A stretch of 64,000 nucleotides of DNA from Pectobacterium aroidearum (GCF_015689195.1 NZ_CP065044.1:2728001-2792000); one strand, 5' to 3'. Numbered from the stretch's first letter, positions 17,450 through 29,036 are shown. The notes: generated from the letters alone by a model not told the origin. Translations and numbers: made by a program.

Positions 17450-20400
17450 TTAGCCTTCGACCTGCTCCATCGCCTGCAATACGCGCTTATCCGAGATCGG
17501 GAACGGCGTCCCGAGCTGCTGGGCAAAGTAGCTGACGCGCAGTTCTTCAAGCATCCAGCGCACCGCTTTCACGTCCTCATCGTCACGTCGCTCCGCTGGC
17601 AGCTTGTTCCACCACTGCTGCCACGCCTGTTGAACCTGCTCCACCTTCAACATCTGTGCCCGATCGCGGTGGACATCCTGTGCCAGTTTCTCCAGACGTC
17701 GTTCTATCGCTTGCAGATAGCGCAGCACGTCCGGCAGGCGCTGCCAGCCGTTTTCGGTCACAAAGCCACGGAACACCAGACCGTTCATCTGACTCTTGAT
17801 ATCGCTTAACGCCAGCGCCATCGCCATGTCTACACGCCCTTTCAGACGTTTATTAATGGTGAAAACGGCTGTCAGGATTTGCTCAACCTGTTTGGCGATA
17901 TCCACCACCGTATCGTTCAGCTCCGCACGCACTTTTTCATGCAGTTGCTGGAAGGCTTCTTCCTGCCAGACCGGACCGCCGGATGTCTCAATCAGTTTAT
18001 CCACCGCGCAGGCGATACAGTCATCGATGAGATCCAACACTTTGCCGTACGGGTTGAAATAGAGACCGAGCTTCGCCTTGTTCGGCAGCTTTTCATGCAG
18101 ATATTTGATCGGTGATGGAATGTTCAACAGCAACAGGCGACGTAGTCCCTGCCGCATCACCTGCTGTTGCTGGTGCGGCGTATCGAACAGACGAATTGCC
18201 ACGCTATCCTTTTCATCCACCAACGCCGGATAGGCTTTAACCGAGTAACCGCCGCGTTTCTGCTCATAGCAGTCCGGCAATGAACCAAAGCTCCAGACGT
18301 GCAGACCGCGCTGCTCCAGCCCATCATCCGCCACGGATGATAGCGTCTGCTGCACTTTATCTTTGAGCTGATCCTTCAGGGCGTTCAGGTCTTTGCCTTC
18401 CCGCTGCGTCCGATTCTTCTCATCGATGACGCGGAACGTGATTTTCAGATGATCGGGCACCTGATCCCACTGCCATGCCTCGCGCGGCACCGTCACACCC
18501 GTCATCAGCCGTAGCTCACGCTCCAGCGCATCCAATAGCCCTTTCTCTAGTGGCGTGGTGCGCGCTAGAAACGCTTCGGCGTAGTTCGGCGCGGGAACAA
18601 AGTTACGGCGTAATGGTTTGGGCAAGGATTTAATCAGCGCGATCGTCAGTTCGCGCCGCACGCCGGGGATCTGCCACTCGAAGCCCTCTTCACGCACCTG
18701 ATTGAGGATGGGCAGCGGAATATGCACCGTGACGCCATCCGCATCCGCACCCGGCTCAAACTGATAGGACAGCCGTAATTTCAGACTGCCCTGATGCCAG
18801 AAATTCGGATAATCCAGCGCGCTCACCTTCTCCGCGCCGTCTTTAATCAACATGCTCTTTTCAAAATTAAGCAGGTCGGCATTATCCCGGCTGGCGACTT
18901 TCCACCACTTGTCAAAGTGGCGCGACGAGATGACATCGTGCGGCAAGCGCTGATCGTAGAAAGCAAACAGCGTCTCGTCATCCACCAGAATGTCGCGGCG
19001 ACGCGATTTGTGCTCTAAATCTTCTACTTCCGCCAACAGTTTGAGGTTAGCGCGGAAAAAGGCGTGATGCGTTTGCCAGTCGCCTTCCACCAGCGCATGG
19101 CGGATAAACATCTCACGCGCCAGCGTTGGATCGATTTGGCTGTAGTTCACCTTGCGCGCCGCCACAATCGGCAGCCCGAAAAGCGTCACCTTCTCCTGCG
19201 CCATCACCGTGCCCTGCGCTTTTTCCCAATGGGGCTCGCTGTAGCTCCGCTTAATCAGATGCTGGGCTAGCGGCTCGATCCACTCGGGTTCAATACGCGC
19301 GGCAATACGTCCCCACAGGCGGCTGGTTTCCACCAGTTCAGCCACCATCGTCCACTTAGGCGGCTTTTTGAATAGCCCCGATCCGGGGAAAATCGCAAAC
19401 CGGGCGTTACGCGCGCCGCTGAACTCCTGTTTCTCAATATCTTTCTGCCCGATATGTGACAGCAGCCCGGTGAGCAGCGAGCAGTGAATACTCAGGTAAT
19501 CGGCCGGTTCGCTGTTGACCGGCAACCCCAGTTCTTTCACCACCTGACGCAGCTGTGTGTAAATATCTTGCCATTCGCGCACACGCAGGTAGTTAAGGAA
19601 ATCGGTGCGGCACTGACGGCGGAACTGACTGGAAGACAGCGTTTTCTGCTGCTCACGCAAGTAGTCCCACAGATTGACGAAAGCCAGAAAATCGGAGTCT
19701 TTATCGGCAAAACGGCGGTGTTTCTCATCCGATGCCTGCTTCTTATCCAACGGCCTTTCGCGCGGATCCTGAATCGACAGCGCGGCAGTGATGACCATCA
19801 CTTCACGCACACAGCCGGTTTTACGCGCTTCCAGCACCATTCGCGCCAAACGTGGATCGATCGGCAATTGCGCCAACTGCTGCCCCTGCGGCGTCAGGCG
19901 GTAATGCCCATTTTCCGCCAACGTAATGGCACCTAGTTCTTCCAGCAGCCGTACGCCGTCCTGAATATTGCGTTTATCCGGTGCTTCAACAAACGGGAAC
20001 GCAGCGATATCGCCGAGCCCCAGCGACGTCATTTGCAGAATGACGGAAGCCAGATTGGTACGCAAAATTTCAGGATCGGTAAATTCAGGCCGCGACAGGA
20101 AATCCTGCTCGGAATAGAGGCGGATACATACCCCGGCGGCTACACGACCACAGCGCCCTTTACGCTGATTCGCCGATGCCTGTGAAATTGGCTCTATCGG
20201 CAGGCGTTGGACTTTGGTACGGAAGCTGTAGCGGCTGATACGCGCCGTGCCCGGATCGATCACATAACGAATTCCCGGCACGGTCAATGACGTTTCCGCT
20301 ACGTTGGTCGCCAGCACGATACGGCGGCCATGATGTGACTGAAAGACGCGGTTCTGCTCCTGATTCGACAGACGCGCGTACAGAGGGAGAATTTCGGTAT

Positions 20401-21409
20401 GCGGCAAGTCCAGACGGGTCAGCGCTTCTGCGGTATCGCGGATTTCACGTTCACCGCTCATGAAGACCAGAATATCCCCCGGCCCTTCGCACGTCAGCTC
20501 GTCTACCGCATCAAAAATGGCCTGTAGCTGATCGCGTTCGCTGTCGTCGGCATCTTCCACCACAGGACGATAGCGCACATCCACCGGATACGTCCGCCCG
20601 GACACTTCGATGATCGGGGCGTTATTAAAGTGGCGGGAGAAGCGCTGCGGGTCGATAGTAGCCGACGTAATAATCACTTTTAAATCAGGGCGCTTTGGCA
20701 ACAGCTGGCGCAAATAGCCCATGATGAAATCGATATTCAGGCTGCGTTCGTGCGCTTCATCGATGATCAATGTGTCGTACTGCATCAACAGGCGATCCTG
20801 CTGAATTTCAGCCAGTAAGATACCGTCGGTCATCAGTTTGACCAACGTATTGTCACTCACCTGATCGTTAAAGCGGACTTTATAGCCGACGCTGCCGCCC
20901 AGCGGCGTTTCCAGCTCGGCAGCAATGCGGTCAGCGACGGTTCTGGCCGCCAGACGACGCGGCTGCGTATGGCCAATCAGGCCGTGCACGCCACGCCCCA
21001 GTTCGAGACAGATTTTCGGTAACTGCGTGGTCTTCCCCGACCCCGTCTCGCCCGCGACGATAATCACCTGATTATTACGCAGCGCTTCCAGTATCTCGTC
21101 TTTTTTCTGGCTAACGGGAAGCTGTTCAGGGTAGTGAATCGCCGGACGGCTTGCCCGTCGATTCTCGACTTTCTGACGCGCCGCGACAATCTCCCCCTCA
21201 ATTTCCTGCGCGATCGCAGCCTGAGCCTGCGGGCTGCTAACCTTCGCGGCGCCCTGCAAGCGGCGGTGCAGACGCTGCCGATCGCGAAGCATTAGCTCAC
21301 TTAACTGCGTAGATAATGCACTGAGAGGTGATTTCACGTTGCTCTTCCTTAATCGTTTCTCTAATTCTTTTCTCTGCCGGGACAATACGCGTCGCCGAAT
21401 CTGGCTCAA
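17450..21409 (-). CDS. hrpA: ATP-dependent RNA helicase HrpA
   Basis: A 1319-residue DEAH-box helicase, the usual length for HrpA. Visible motifs are I (GETGSGKTTQ, about 120), II (IIDEAHERS, about 217), III (ITSATID), V (LATNVAETSLTVPG) and VI (QRKGRCGRV). These are followed by the winged-helix/OB region and the long HrpA-specific C-terminal domain. In E. coli HrpA acts in mRNA processing and ribosome rescue of stalled translation. It is monocistronic, and its promoter lies in the gap before azoR. Confidence 0.95.
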   Translation of the reverse strand: MSQIRRRVLSRQRKELEKRLRKSNVKSPLSALSTQLSELMLRDRQRLHRRLQGAAKVSSPQAQAAIAQEIEGEIVAARQKVENRRASRPAIHYPEQLPVSQKKDEILEALRNNQVIIVAGETGSGKTTQLPKICLELGRGVHGLIGHTQPRRLAARTVADRIAAELETPLGGSVGYKVRFNDQVSDNTLVKLMTDGILLAEIQQDRLLMQYDTLIIDEAHERSLNIDFIMGYLRQLLPKRPDLKVIITSATIDPQRFSRHFNNAPIIEVSGRTYPVDVRYRPVVEDADDSERDQLQAIFDAVDELTCEGPGDILVFMSGEREIRDTAEALTRLDLPHTEILPLYARLSNQEQNRVFQSHHGRRIVLATNVAETSLTVPGIRYVIDPGTARISRYSFRTKVQRLPIEPISQASANQRKGRCGRVAAGVCIRLYSEQDFLSRPEFTDPEILRTNLASVILQMTSLGLGDIAAFPFVEAPDKRNIQDGVRLLEELGAITLAENGHYRLTPQGQQLAQLPIDPRLARMVLEARKTGCVREVMVITAALSIQDPRERPLDKKQASDEKHRRFADKDSDFLAFVNLWDYLREQQKTLSSSQFRRQCRTDFLNYLRVREWQDIYTQLRQVVKELGLPVNSEPADYLSIHCSLLTGLLSHIGQKDIEKQEFSGARNARFAIFPGSGLFKKPPKWTMVAELVETSRLWGRIAARIEPEWIEPLAQHLIKRSYSEPHWEKAQGTVMAQEKVTLFGLPIVAARKVNYSQIDPTLAREMFIRHALVEGDWQTHHAFFRANLKLLAEVEDLEHKSRRRDILVDDETLFAFYDQRLPHDVISSRHFDKWWKVASRDNADLLNFEKSMLIKDGAEKVSALDYPNFWHQGSLKLRLSYQFEPGADADGVTVHIPLPILNQVREEGFEWQIPGVRRELTIALIKSLPKPLRRNFVPAPNYAEAFLARTTPLEKGLLDALERELRLMTGVTVPREAWQWDQVPDHLKITFRVIDEKNRTQREGKDLNALKDQLKDKVQQTLSSVADDGLEQRGLHVWSFGSLPDCYEQKRGGYSVKAYPALVDEKDSVAIRLFDTPHQQQQVMRQGLRRLLLLNIPSPIKYLHEKLPNKAKLGLYFNPYGKVLDLIDDCIACAVDKLIETSGGPVWQEEAFQQLHEKVRAELNDTVVDIAKQVEQILTAVFTINKRLKGRVDMAMALALSDIKSQMNGLVFRGFVTENGWQRLPDVLRYLQAIERRLEKLAQDVHRDRAQMLKVEQVQQAWQQWWNKLPAERRDDEDVKAVRWMLEELRVSYFAQQLGTPFPISDKRVLQAMEQVEG

Positions 21410-21613
21410 TTGAGCCTACCTGATTTCAAAACACGGCATGTTTAAACCGTGGAAATGCTTAAACCGTGGGGATTTTTAAGTCGTGGATAGTAACACATTG
21501 TCATAAGCGGCTCTAATCACCCCGCGCAGTCTTATTCAAACATCGTCTTATTCAAGAAAATCGAATAAAGACCTCGAATATTTGCACTTTTCACTTTCCA
21601 GAGCACCGCATAA

Positions 21614-22279
<666 letters not shown>

Positions 22280-22342
22280 CGAATCGTTATTCATATCATT
22301 GTTACCGACCTTGCCATTATATTGCTTTAATTGGCTTAATTA

Positions 22343-22573
22343 TTGCGCGCCCTCCGGCGCGCTTTTCTTTATCTCATCACCGGCTGCATTATCCGATTTT
22401 TCGAGCAATTGCGTCGCTTCTTTATCCGCTTTGATGTGAATTTCATGCTCGATCTTCACGTTCATATTGATAGTGATGGGCTCTTTGGGCGCAGCCACTT
22501 CGATACGCGGCACACATCCTGTCAGGAAAACGACCGTGCACCATGCCACCAGCAATGTCTCGCTCTTGTTCAT
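22343..22573 (-). CDS. ynbE: YnbE-like outer-membrane lipoprotein
   Basis: A 76-residue lipoprotein. A lipobox (LTGC, Cys near residue 20) is followed by the YnbE core PRIEVAAPKEPITINMNVKI and EHEIHIKADKEA. The C-terminal tail is longer than I recall for E. coli YnbE. It starts 15 bases after ydbH ends, so the two form an operon. In E. coli YnbE joins YdbH as an intermembrane bridge in outer-membrane lipid homeostasis. The usual third gene, ydbL, is absent here. The stop region overlaps the azoR terminator hairpin. Confidence 0.85.
22345..22370 (+). terminator. azoR terminator inside ynbE 3' end
   Basis: Stem GCGCGCC / GGCGCGC with a 4-nt loop and a downstream TTTTCTTT on the plus strand. 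It lies within the last codons of the convergent ynbE gene. Confidence 0.7.
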
Positions 22574-22588
22574 TGTTCTGCCTTGAAT

Positions 22589-25180
22589 TTATTCATTTGC
22601 CTGTTGTTCCAGCGTATCCCGCAAGTTATCGCCAAAACGTAAGCTGCGCCATAGCTGGAAGATATTCTCCTGATGGCGATAGTTAAGAATAACCTGTCGA
22701 TTCGCACTGAGCTGCGGATTTTTCCCCTGCACCTGCGAGGCTAATGTCAGTTCACCCTGATTACTCAGGTCAAGCGTGGCATAGGAACGCCCGATCTCCA
22801 GATAGCGCAACCAGCCAATTGCCGCACCGCCTGCCAGATTTTTACTCGCTAATTCATCGGCCAGTTGGTTATCCAATCGCAGCGTCAGGAAACCATCATT
22901 GGTAATGCGTCCACCTTCAATCAACATGGTGGGGTGATTAAAATTCAACGGAAGCGTGCCGCTCACGCGCCCGGACAGCGCGAACTGCTTTTGCTTCAAC
23001 ACCGTCAGCAGTTCGCTGAGATCCACGCTCTTAACGGTAAATAACGCGGGTTCCCGCTGTGGCCAACGCAGCGTCGATAGCCCAATATGCCCATCCAATA
23101 CGTCCATATCCGCCTGAGACATAATCAGCGGTCGTCGTTCGCTGTACGGGTAAAAACCCTGAAGATCGACGCGGATATTGCTCATGCGAAACAGGTTATC
23201 CAGTACGTCAATTCGCAGCGTGACGGGCTGCCTGACGCCCAGTTGCCAGCGCTGATCTTTCAAGCGGTAAGGCAGAACAAAGTTTACGCCGCTGACTTCA
23301 CCATCCTGTAACCACAGCCCGCCATTTTTCACAACCCAATGCCCACCCGCGCTGAACCCTTCTTTACGTGCAGCGGAGAAGGCCGCCTGTGCGTAAAACT
23401 GTCCGGCGCGAATGTTCATTTTCAACTGTGGGGAAAGCAGAGGCTGAAACACCTTAAGCGGCTGCGTCGGCCACCATGCACCACCTCGCAGTCGCTCACC
23501 ATCCCAGCGCCCGCGCAGCCTGACCGGGCCGATATCCTCAGCCTGAAGCTGCCCCTGTAGCTGGAAATCATCCGGGCTGCGCCCCTGCATCGCCAGCGTT
23601 AACAACGAAGGAGGCAGATAGCCACCGTTGCTGAAATGTGTCCGCTCTGAGGCCAGTTGCAGCGCCCCTTGAAAGTACTCACCAGAACGGGCGCGCTGCC
23701 AGCGGATCGGCTCCGTAATCGTCAGCCGAGGCTGGTGCACCGTCACAATGCCATAACCCAATTGATCCAGACCGCTCGACAGTTGGCTGACCTCGAGCAA
23801 GGTGTCCTGCCACTGCCCACGCCCGGCTACGTCCCACTGACCTTTCAGCGGCGGCAGGTGGCCATTGCCCCAATAACGCCATTGCCATTGCCCTTGATCC
23901 GGCCAGAAATCCTGCGCCTGACCGTCAAGGTGCAGGTTAAAACGTCCCCAGTATGCTTCTCGCGCTTTCACAATCGCCTGTAGTCGTCCATTCACGCCGG
24001 TCGCACTGACACGAACGCCCGCCAGCGGCCAGCGCGCCTCTTCCAGATAAACCTGCGGCGCAGGCGTTCCCCAGGCACGCAGCAGCGCCCCCGGTAAAAG
24101 AGCGAGTTCAGGATTGAGGATCGAACCTTGCAACACCCCCGGTAGCGTCGCCGTCAGGGAGAGCGCCGGTAAATTAGCCTGCCCGGTAAGCTGAAAGCGC
24201 AATTCGCTGTTGAGCAGGCCAATCTTGCCCGGCCCCAGCACCAGTACAGCGTTCGCCTTGCCGTTATGTCCTTGCGTCAACATATTCAAACGCGCATTAA
24301 TCGTGGTGGCATCCAGCCCTTGTCGCCAATGCTGTAACGTCATGGCGACCTGCCCTGAAAGTGGCTGATCGGCATAAGGCCAACGCCAGACGCCGTTAGT
24401 GACCTGAATTACCTCATCCGTCAGTTGCCACGGCAGCGATATCAGCGGCGTGTCATCATTCGCCGCATTCAGCACTAATTCACCAGCTTGATGATGCCAG
24501 TCCAGCAGGAGCGAAAGTGGATCCGGCGTCTGTCCTGAATCCAGTTTTCCGGTAAGTCGTCCCTGTATCGGCGCGGCATCCAGCGTATCGGCCAACGTCA
24601 TGTCACCGCTGACCTGTAGACGTACAAATCCCGCGGGCGTGGCGAGCATACCTTCATGCAGGGTCAGCTGTGTCTCATTCAGTTCAGCCCTAACCACCAG
24701 TTGATCGCCCTGATAATCCAGCGTTTGTCGCCGTTTACCGTCACTACTGAGTCGCACCTGCCCGGCATAATCCTGCCAGGGCAGCAGCGTAAACGCTTTT
24801 ATCTGAATATCGGCAGCAGGCAATCGCTGTTGCCACTGCGCCAGTTGCGCTGGGGATTCGGAACGGCTACTCGCTGGCACATGCTGCAGACAATCGCTGT
24901 TTAACGTCACGGCATCAATCGCAACATGCCATCGCCAGCCATGCCAACGCAGCGTCATATTCCGTACGTCAACGAGCTGGCACTCGCCAGCCATAATGCT
25001 GAACCCCGCGCTATATGGCCCACCGCCCTGCCAGCCAGGCACCCCATTCACGGCCAAAGACATCTCCGCGGGCAGCCAGATTGTGGCGATGCGTGGCAGC
25101 CACTGCGGCAGCGTTCGCCAGGAAAGAAACAGCAGCGCGACAAGCAGGAAAGCGATTGGAAGTGCATGTTTTTTAATCAT
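22589..25180 (-). CDS. ydbH: YdbH, AsmA-like intermembrane lipid-transport protein
   Basis: An 863-residue protein with one N-terminal membrane anchor (about 5-25) and a long periplasmic beta-rich body of repeating DUF-type strands, the AsmA/TamB-like layout. The C-terminal segment with GRVSGTLPLNFNHPTMLIEGGRI is typical of YdbH. In E. coli YdbH works redundantly with TamB and YhdP in moving phospholipids to the outer membrane and pairs with YnbE, encoded next. Length agrees with the family. Confidence 0.88.
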   Translation of the reverse strand: MIKKHALPIAFLLVALLFLSWRTLPQWLPRIATIWLPAEMSLAVNGVPGWQGGGPYSAGFSIMAGECQLVDVRNMTLRWHGWRWHVAIDAVTLNSDCLQHVPASSRSESPAQLAQWQQRLPAADIQIKAFTLLPWQDYAGQVRLSSDGKRRQTLDYQGDQLVVRAELNETQLTLHEGMLATPAGFVRLQVSGDMTLADTLDAAPIQGRLTGKLDSGQTPDPLSLLLDWHHQAGELVLNAANDDTPLISLPWQLTDEVIQVTNGVWRWPYADQPLSGQVAMTLQHWRQGLDATTINARLNMLTQGHNGKANAVLVLGPGKIGLLNSELRFQLTGQANLPALSLTATLPGVLQGSILNPELALLPGALLRAWGTPAPQVYLEEARWPLAGVRVSATGVNGRLQAIVKAREAYWGRFNLHLDGQAQDFWPDQGQWQWRYWGNGHLPPLKGQWDVAGRGQWQDTLLEVSQLSSGLDQLGYGIVTVHQPRLTITEPIRWQRARSGEYFQGALQLASERTHFSNGGYLPPSLLTLAMQGRSPDDFQLQGQLQAEDIGPVRLRGRWDGERLRGGAWWPTQPLKVFQPLLSPQLKMNIRAGQFYAQAAFSAARKEGFSAGGHWVVKNGGLWLQDGEVSGVNFVLPYRLKDQRWQLGVRQPVTLRIDVLDNLFRMSNIRVDLQGFYPYSERRPLIMSQADMDVLDGHIGLSTLRWPQREPALFTVKSVDLSELLTVLKQKQFALSGRVSGTLPLNFNHPTMLIEGGRITNDGFLTLRLDNQLADELASKNLAGGAAIGWLRYLEIGRSYATLDLSNQGELTLASQVQGKNPQLSANRQVILNYRHQENIFQLWRSLRFGDNLRDTLEQQANE

Positions 25181-25552
25181 TAGCGCGAATTAAGCATCCT
25201 GTTCAATAGCGGCAAAAATTCGTCCTATCTGTCTCTGTCGTTTATTCATTCACAAATCGCTCTTTTTGTTAACAAACAATCCTATCCAACTCACATTTAC
25301 CACCATTGAGCGTACATGCTCATTACCCTTTCGTGGTAAAATGTTTAATTGAGGTTATATTTTGTAATGAACCACGTTATCTCATCATGAACAAAGCGTT
25401 TCGGGGTGAACATCAGGATTATCTCCGTCTGTCCGAACCGCCTTAAAAAAAGCAATGAGCAACCTGAACCATTACTGCTATCCACTCATTCATTTCCGTG
25501 GATACGCCTCAGTTAAATCAGTATTCGGACACAGCATATCAAGGACTGCTTC
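25181..25552. other. Promoter region of ydbH and the first chemoreceptor
   Basis: A 372-base divergent intergenic region with no supported gene. A flagellar sigma-28-type promoter would be expected for the chemoreceptor, but I could not fix one with confidence. Confidence 0.4.
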
Positions 25553-27106
25553 ATGCGTAATAACACCCCTGTCACCGACCGCCAGCTCACTCTTTCTGAA
25601 AAAACCAGATTGATGTCGGTCACTACGCCAGAAAGCCATATTACCTACGCAAACAAAGATTTTATTGACGTCAGCGGCTATAGCACCGATGAGCTAATGG
25701 GGCAGCCCCATAATCTTATCCGACACCCGGATATGCCACCAGCCGCCTTCGCGGATATGTGGAAAACGCTGCGTGCGGGCAATATCTGGACAGGAATAGT
25801 GAAAAATCGGTGTAAAAATGGCGACCATTACTGGGTAAAATCCAGCACTACACCGTTGAGAAAAAGCGGGGAAATTACCGGTTATATGTCGGTGCGAACC
25901 GCCGCGTCGCCCGAAGAAATTCGTCAGGCCGAAGCGCTCTACGCCAATGCAAACGAAGGTAAACTGAAATACCGCACCTTCCATCACGGCCTGCTCATTT
26001 ATACCGGGCCATTACGCATCCTAAGCCTGTTTAAAACCATGCCGCTACGCTGGCGCATCCGCAGCTACTTTCTGCTTTTTAGCCTGATCCCGTTGATCGC
26101 CGCCTATTCCCTGCTGGCGGGAACGGCATTGGCTTCCGTACTCTTTCCGCTGCTCATCGCCTGCTGTTTTGTCAGTGGCGAGCTTCTGGTGCACCATATC
26201 GCTCGCCCCATCGAAAAAATCCTGTCTCAAGCCATGCGTTCCGCTGCTGGTCAGGCAGACAACCTGACGCAGCTTAATCGCGTGGATGAAATTGGCATGC
26301 TAATGCGGGCCGTAAATCAGTCTGGTATGAATTTCCGCACCTTCGTGGACGATGTGAACACCAATCTGAGTGAGTTGAAAAACGCCTGTAATGAAATCGC
26401 GCAAGGCAACCAGACGTTGGCACAGTGCTGCGAGGAAACAGAAGAAAGTCTGCAACAAACTGCCGCCTCCGTGGAACAACTGACGGCGACGATAAAAAGC
26501 AATGCGGAAGCCTCACTTCAGGCTTCGATATATACGCAGGATGTCAATCAGGCGGTAAATTCTGGAGAACAGGCCGTCAGCCAGGTCTCTACTACCATGG
26601 AGACGATCACGCGTTCCAGCGAACGTATTACCGATATCGTCAGCGTGATGGATAACCTCGCGTTCCAGACCAATATTCTGGCCGTGAACGCCGCCGTCGA
26701 AGCCGCACATGCCGGGGAACAAGGTAAAAGTTTTGCGGTAGTCGCCAGTGAAGTTCGCTCGCTGGCACAGCGCAGCGCTTCCTCTTCCAGTGATATTTCG
26801 ACCATCATTGACGAAACGCTGAATAGTATTCGTACTGGCGAACAGCAGGTTTCGCATACACACAAATCCATGAGCAATATTCTGCTTCAGGTTCAGCATG
26901 TCACCAACTTGATGAATGAGATCAGCCTCGCAACACAGGAACAATCTCAGGGGCTGGAACAAATCAATGAAGCAGTAAACCGCATTGATGAACTCACACA
27001 TCAGAATACTGCACTGGCCAGTCAGTCACACTCGGCCACCGATCATCTGCAACAGCAGATATCAAGCATGGTACAGGCCGCGTCTGTCTTCAGCCTTTCC
27101 CGCTAA
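25553..27106 (+). CDS. PAS-domain methyl-accepting chemotaxis protein (Aer-like), copy 1
   Basis: A 517-residue Aer-type receptor. The N-terminal PAS domain (about 15-125) carries the redox-sensor signature HNLIRHPDMPPAAFADMW and GYMSVRTAAS. Two hydrophobic stretches (about 165-215) form the membrane hairpin without a periplasmic domain. A HAMP-like segment follows, then the signalling domain with the hairpin tip NLAFQTNILAVNAAVEAAHAGEQG. It probably senses redox state or oxygen through FAD. It lies in tandem with a close paralogue 340 bases downstream. The C-terminus lacks a CheR-binding pentapeptide such as NWETF. Confidence 0.9.
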   Translation: MRNNTPVTDRQLTLSEKTRLMSVTTPESHITYANKDFIDVSGYSTDELMGQPHNLIRHPDMPPAAFADMWKTLRAGNIWTGIVKNRCKNGDHYWVKSSTTPLRKSGEITGYMSVRTAASPEEIRQAEALYANANEGKLKYRTFHHGLLIYTGPLRILSLFKTMPLRWRIRSYFLLFSLIPLIAAYSLLAGTALASVLFPLLIACCFVSGELLVHHIARPIEKILSQAMRSAAGQADNLTQLNRVDEIGMLMRAVNQSGMNFRTFVDDVNTNLSELKNACNEIAQGNQTLAQCCEETEESLQQTAASVEQLTATIKSNAEASLQASIYTQDVNQAVNSGEQAVSQVSTTMETITRSSERITDIVSVMDNLAFQTNILAVNAAVEAAHAGEQGKSFAVVASEVRSLAQRSASSSSDISTIIDETLNSIRTGEQQVSHTHKSMSNILLQVQHVTNLMNEISLATQEQSQGLEQINEAVNRIDELTHQNTALASQSHSATDHLQQQISSMVQAASVFSLSR

Positions 27107-27447
27107 ATCTCGTCTTCACGGGCGCTCACGTCAGAGCGCTCGTCGCCCCTCTTCTCGCCATTTCACCGTTATCTAGCATTCGTTGCCGCAGTGCAAATTC
27201 GCAGAGTCATAATATACTTAACAAACGAATGCTTTTGGTCATCGGCACGTGCGTTTATCGCGAGTCGGGTTAGATAACTACTTTCTCGCAGAAAAAATAA
27301 CGGGCGAAATTAGTGACAATATATAAGTCTACCCGCTAATTATTTCGCAAATATTGCCGTTAATTAAATAGCATCAACCGCCTTTCTGTTCGCTAATAGA
27401 TCTAAAAACATCATATTTATGCTTGCTTATACTAAAAGGATTAATAA
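27107..27447. other. Gap between the two chemoreceptor genes
   Basis: 341 AT-rich bases with no gene. Its length suggests copy 2 has its own promoter rather than read-through from copy 1. Confidence 0.4.
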
Positions 27448-29001
27448 ATGCGTAAGAATTTTCCGGTCAGTGATATTCAGTATTTATTAGATGAAAAAGC
27501 CAAGCTAATGTCGGTTACCACTACCGATAGTCATATCACTTATGCAAATGACGATTTTATTGATGCCAGTGGTTACGACTTTGAAGAAATCCTCCACCAA
27601 CCTCACAATATCGTGCGCCACCCAGACATGCCTCCGCAGGCGTTTGCCGACATGTGGGCGACGCTAAAGGCAGGTAAAATCTGGACTGCCGTCGTCAAGA
27701 ACCGCCGCAAGAATGGCGATTACTATTGGGTAAAAGCCAGTACGACACCGCTGATGAAGGAAGGGAAAATAACAGGATATATGTCGGTACGAACTCGGGT
27801 TTCACAGGAAGAGATTCGGCAAGCTGAAGTACTTTACCGTCAAATGAATGAGAATAAATTAAAAAACCGCCGACTCTTTCAAGGGCTGCTGATTTATAAA
27901 GGACCACTAAAATTTCTTAGCTTATTTAACGTCATTCCCGTACGCTGGCGGATAAGAAGCTACGTATTCCTTTTTATGCTATTTGCGCTGCTTTTCTTAC
28001 TTGCTACCCTTCCACTCACTACGCCGCTATTAATTTTTGCTTTGGTGCTACTCACTAGCGCGGCCATAACCAGCGAATTATTAGTTCAGCATTTGGCAAA
28101 GCCGCTGGAAAAAATTCTACGCCAGGCCATTAATTCCGCATCCGGGCAGGCAGACAACTCGTTTCAGCTTAATCGTGTGGATGAAGTCGGCATGTTACTA
28201 CGCGCTGTCAATCAATCCGGTATGAACTTCCGCACGTTTGTCGATGATGTCAACGGCAAGCTGGTCGAACTGCGCCACGCTTGCGGCGAGATCGCCTCCG
28301 GGAATTACACACTGAGCCAGCGCTGTGAAGATACCGCCCAAAGTCTACAATCCACCGCGTCATCAATGGAAGAACTGACAGCGACGATTCAAAGCAACGC
28401 CTCTGCTTCTCAACTCGCGACGCGCTGTGCGAACGATGCCAATCAGGCCGTCGATGCCGGGGAGAAAGCCGTCAGCCAGGTCACAGACACCATGGCAGTC
28501 ATGACGCGTTCCAGCAAAGAAATCACCGACATCATCAGCGTGCTGGATAATCTGGCGTTCCAGACCAACATTCTGGCGCTCAATGCCGCCGTCGAGGCCG
28601 CTCACGCGGGAGAACAGGGTAAGAGCTTCGCCGTGGTCGCAGGGGAAGTGCGTATTCTGGCGCAGCGTAGCGCCGCCGCCGCCAAAGACATCGCGGAAAT
28701 TATCGATACCACGATCGCCAATATTCACACCAGCGATAAATTGGTCAATCACACCAGCCAGTCGATGAACAATATATTGACGCAGGTGCAGCAGGTTACG
28801 CAGCTTGTGAATCAAATAAGTCTGGCGACACAGGAACAATCGCAAGGGCTGGGGCAAATTAACTCAGCCGTGAACAATATTGATGAATTGACGCGTCAGA
28901 ATACGATTTTGGCAACGCATTCCAGTTCTGCCATTAACAGCCTGGAACAGCAGATCTCCACGATGTCTGAAGCCGTGTCAGTTTTCAGTACGCCTCGCTA
29001 A
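27448..29001 (+). CDS. PAS-domain methyl-accepting chemotaxis protein (Aer-like), copy 2
   Basis: Also 517 residues and collinear with copy 1 throughout: PAS (HNIVRHPDMPPQAFADMW), membrane hairpin (about 165-215), HAMP-like segment, and signalling tip NLAFQTNILALNAAVEAAH. Divergence is greatest in the first 15 residues and the membrane hairpin. The pair arose by tandem duplication and may sense different redox ranges. An AGGATTAATAA ribosome region precedes the ATG. Confidence 0.9.
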   Translation: MRKNFPVSDIQYLLDEKAKLMSVTTTDSHITYANDDFIDASGYDFEEILHQPHNIVRHPDMPPQAFADMWATLKAGKIWTAVVKNRRKNGDYYWVKASTTPLMKEGKITGYMSVRTRVSQEEIRQAEVLYRQMNENKLKNRRLFQGLLIYKGPLKFLSLFNVIPVRWRIRSYVFLFMLFALLFLLATLPLTTPLLIFALVLLTSAAITSELLVQHLAKPLEKILRQAINSASGQADNSFQLNRVDEVGMLLRAVNQSGMNFRTFVDDVNGKLVELRHACGEIASGNYTLSQRCEDTAQSLQSTASSMEELTATIQSNASASQLATRCANDANQAVDAGEKAVSQVTDTMAVMTRSSKEITDIISVLDNLAFQTNILALNAAVEAAHAGEQGKSFAVVAGEVRILAQRSAAAAKDIAEIIDTTIANIHTSDKLVNHTSQSMNNILTQVQQVTQLVNQISLATQEQSQGLGQINSAVNNIDELTRQNTILATHSSSAINSLEQQISTMSEAVSVFSTPR

Positions 29002-29036
29002 ACCCGCTCTTACTCTATTATTGCCCCGTCAATTTC

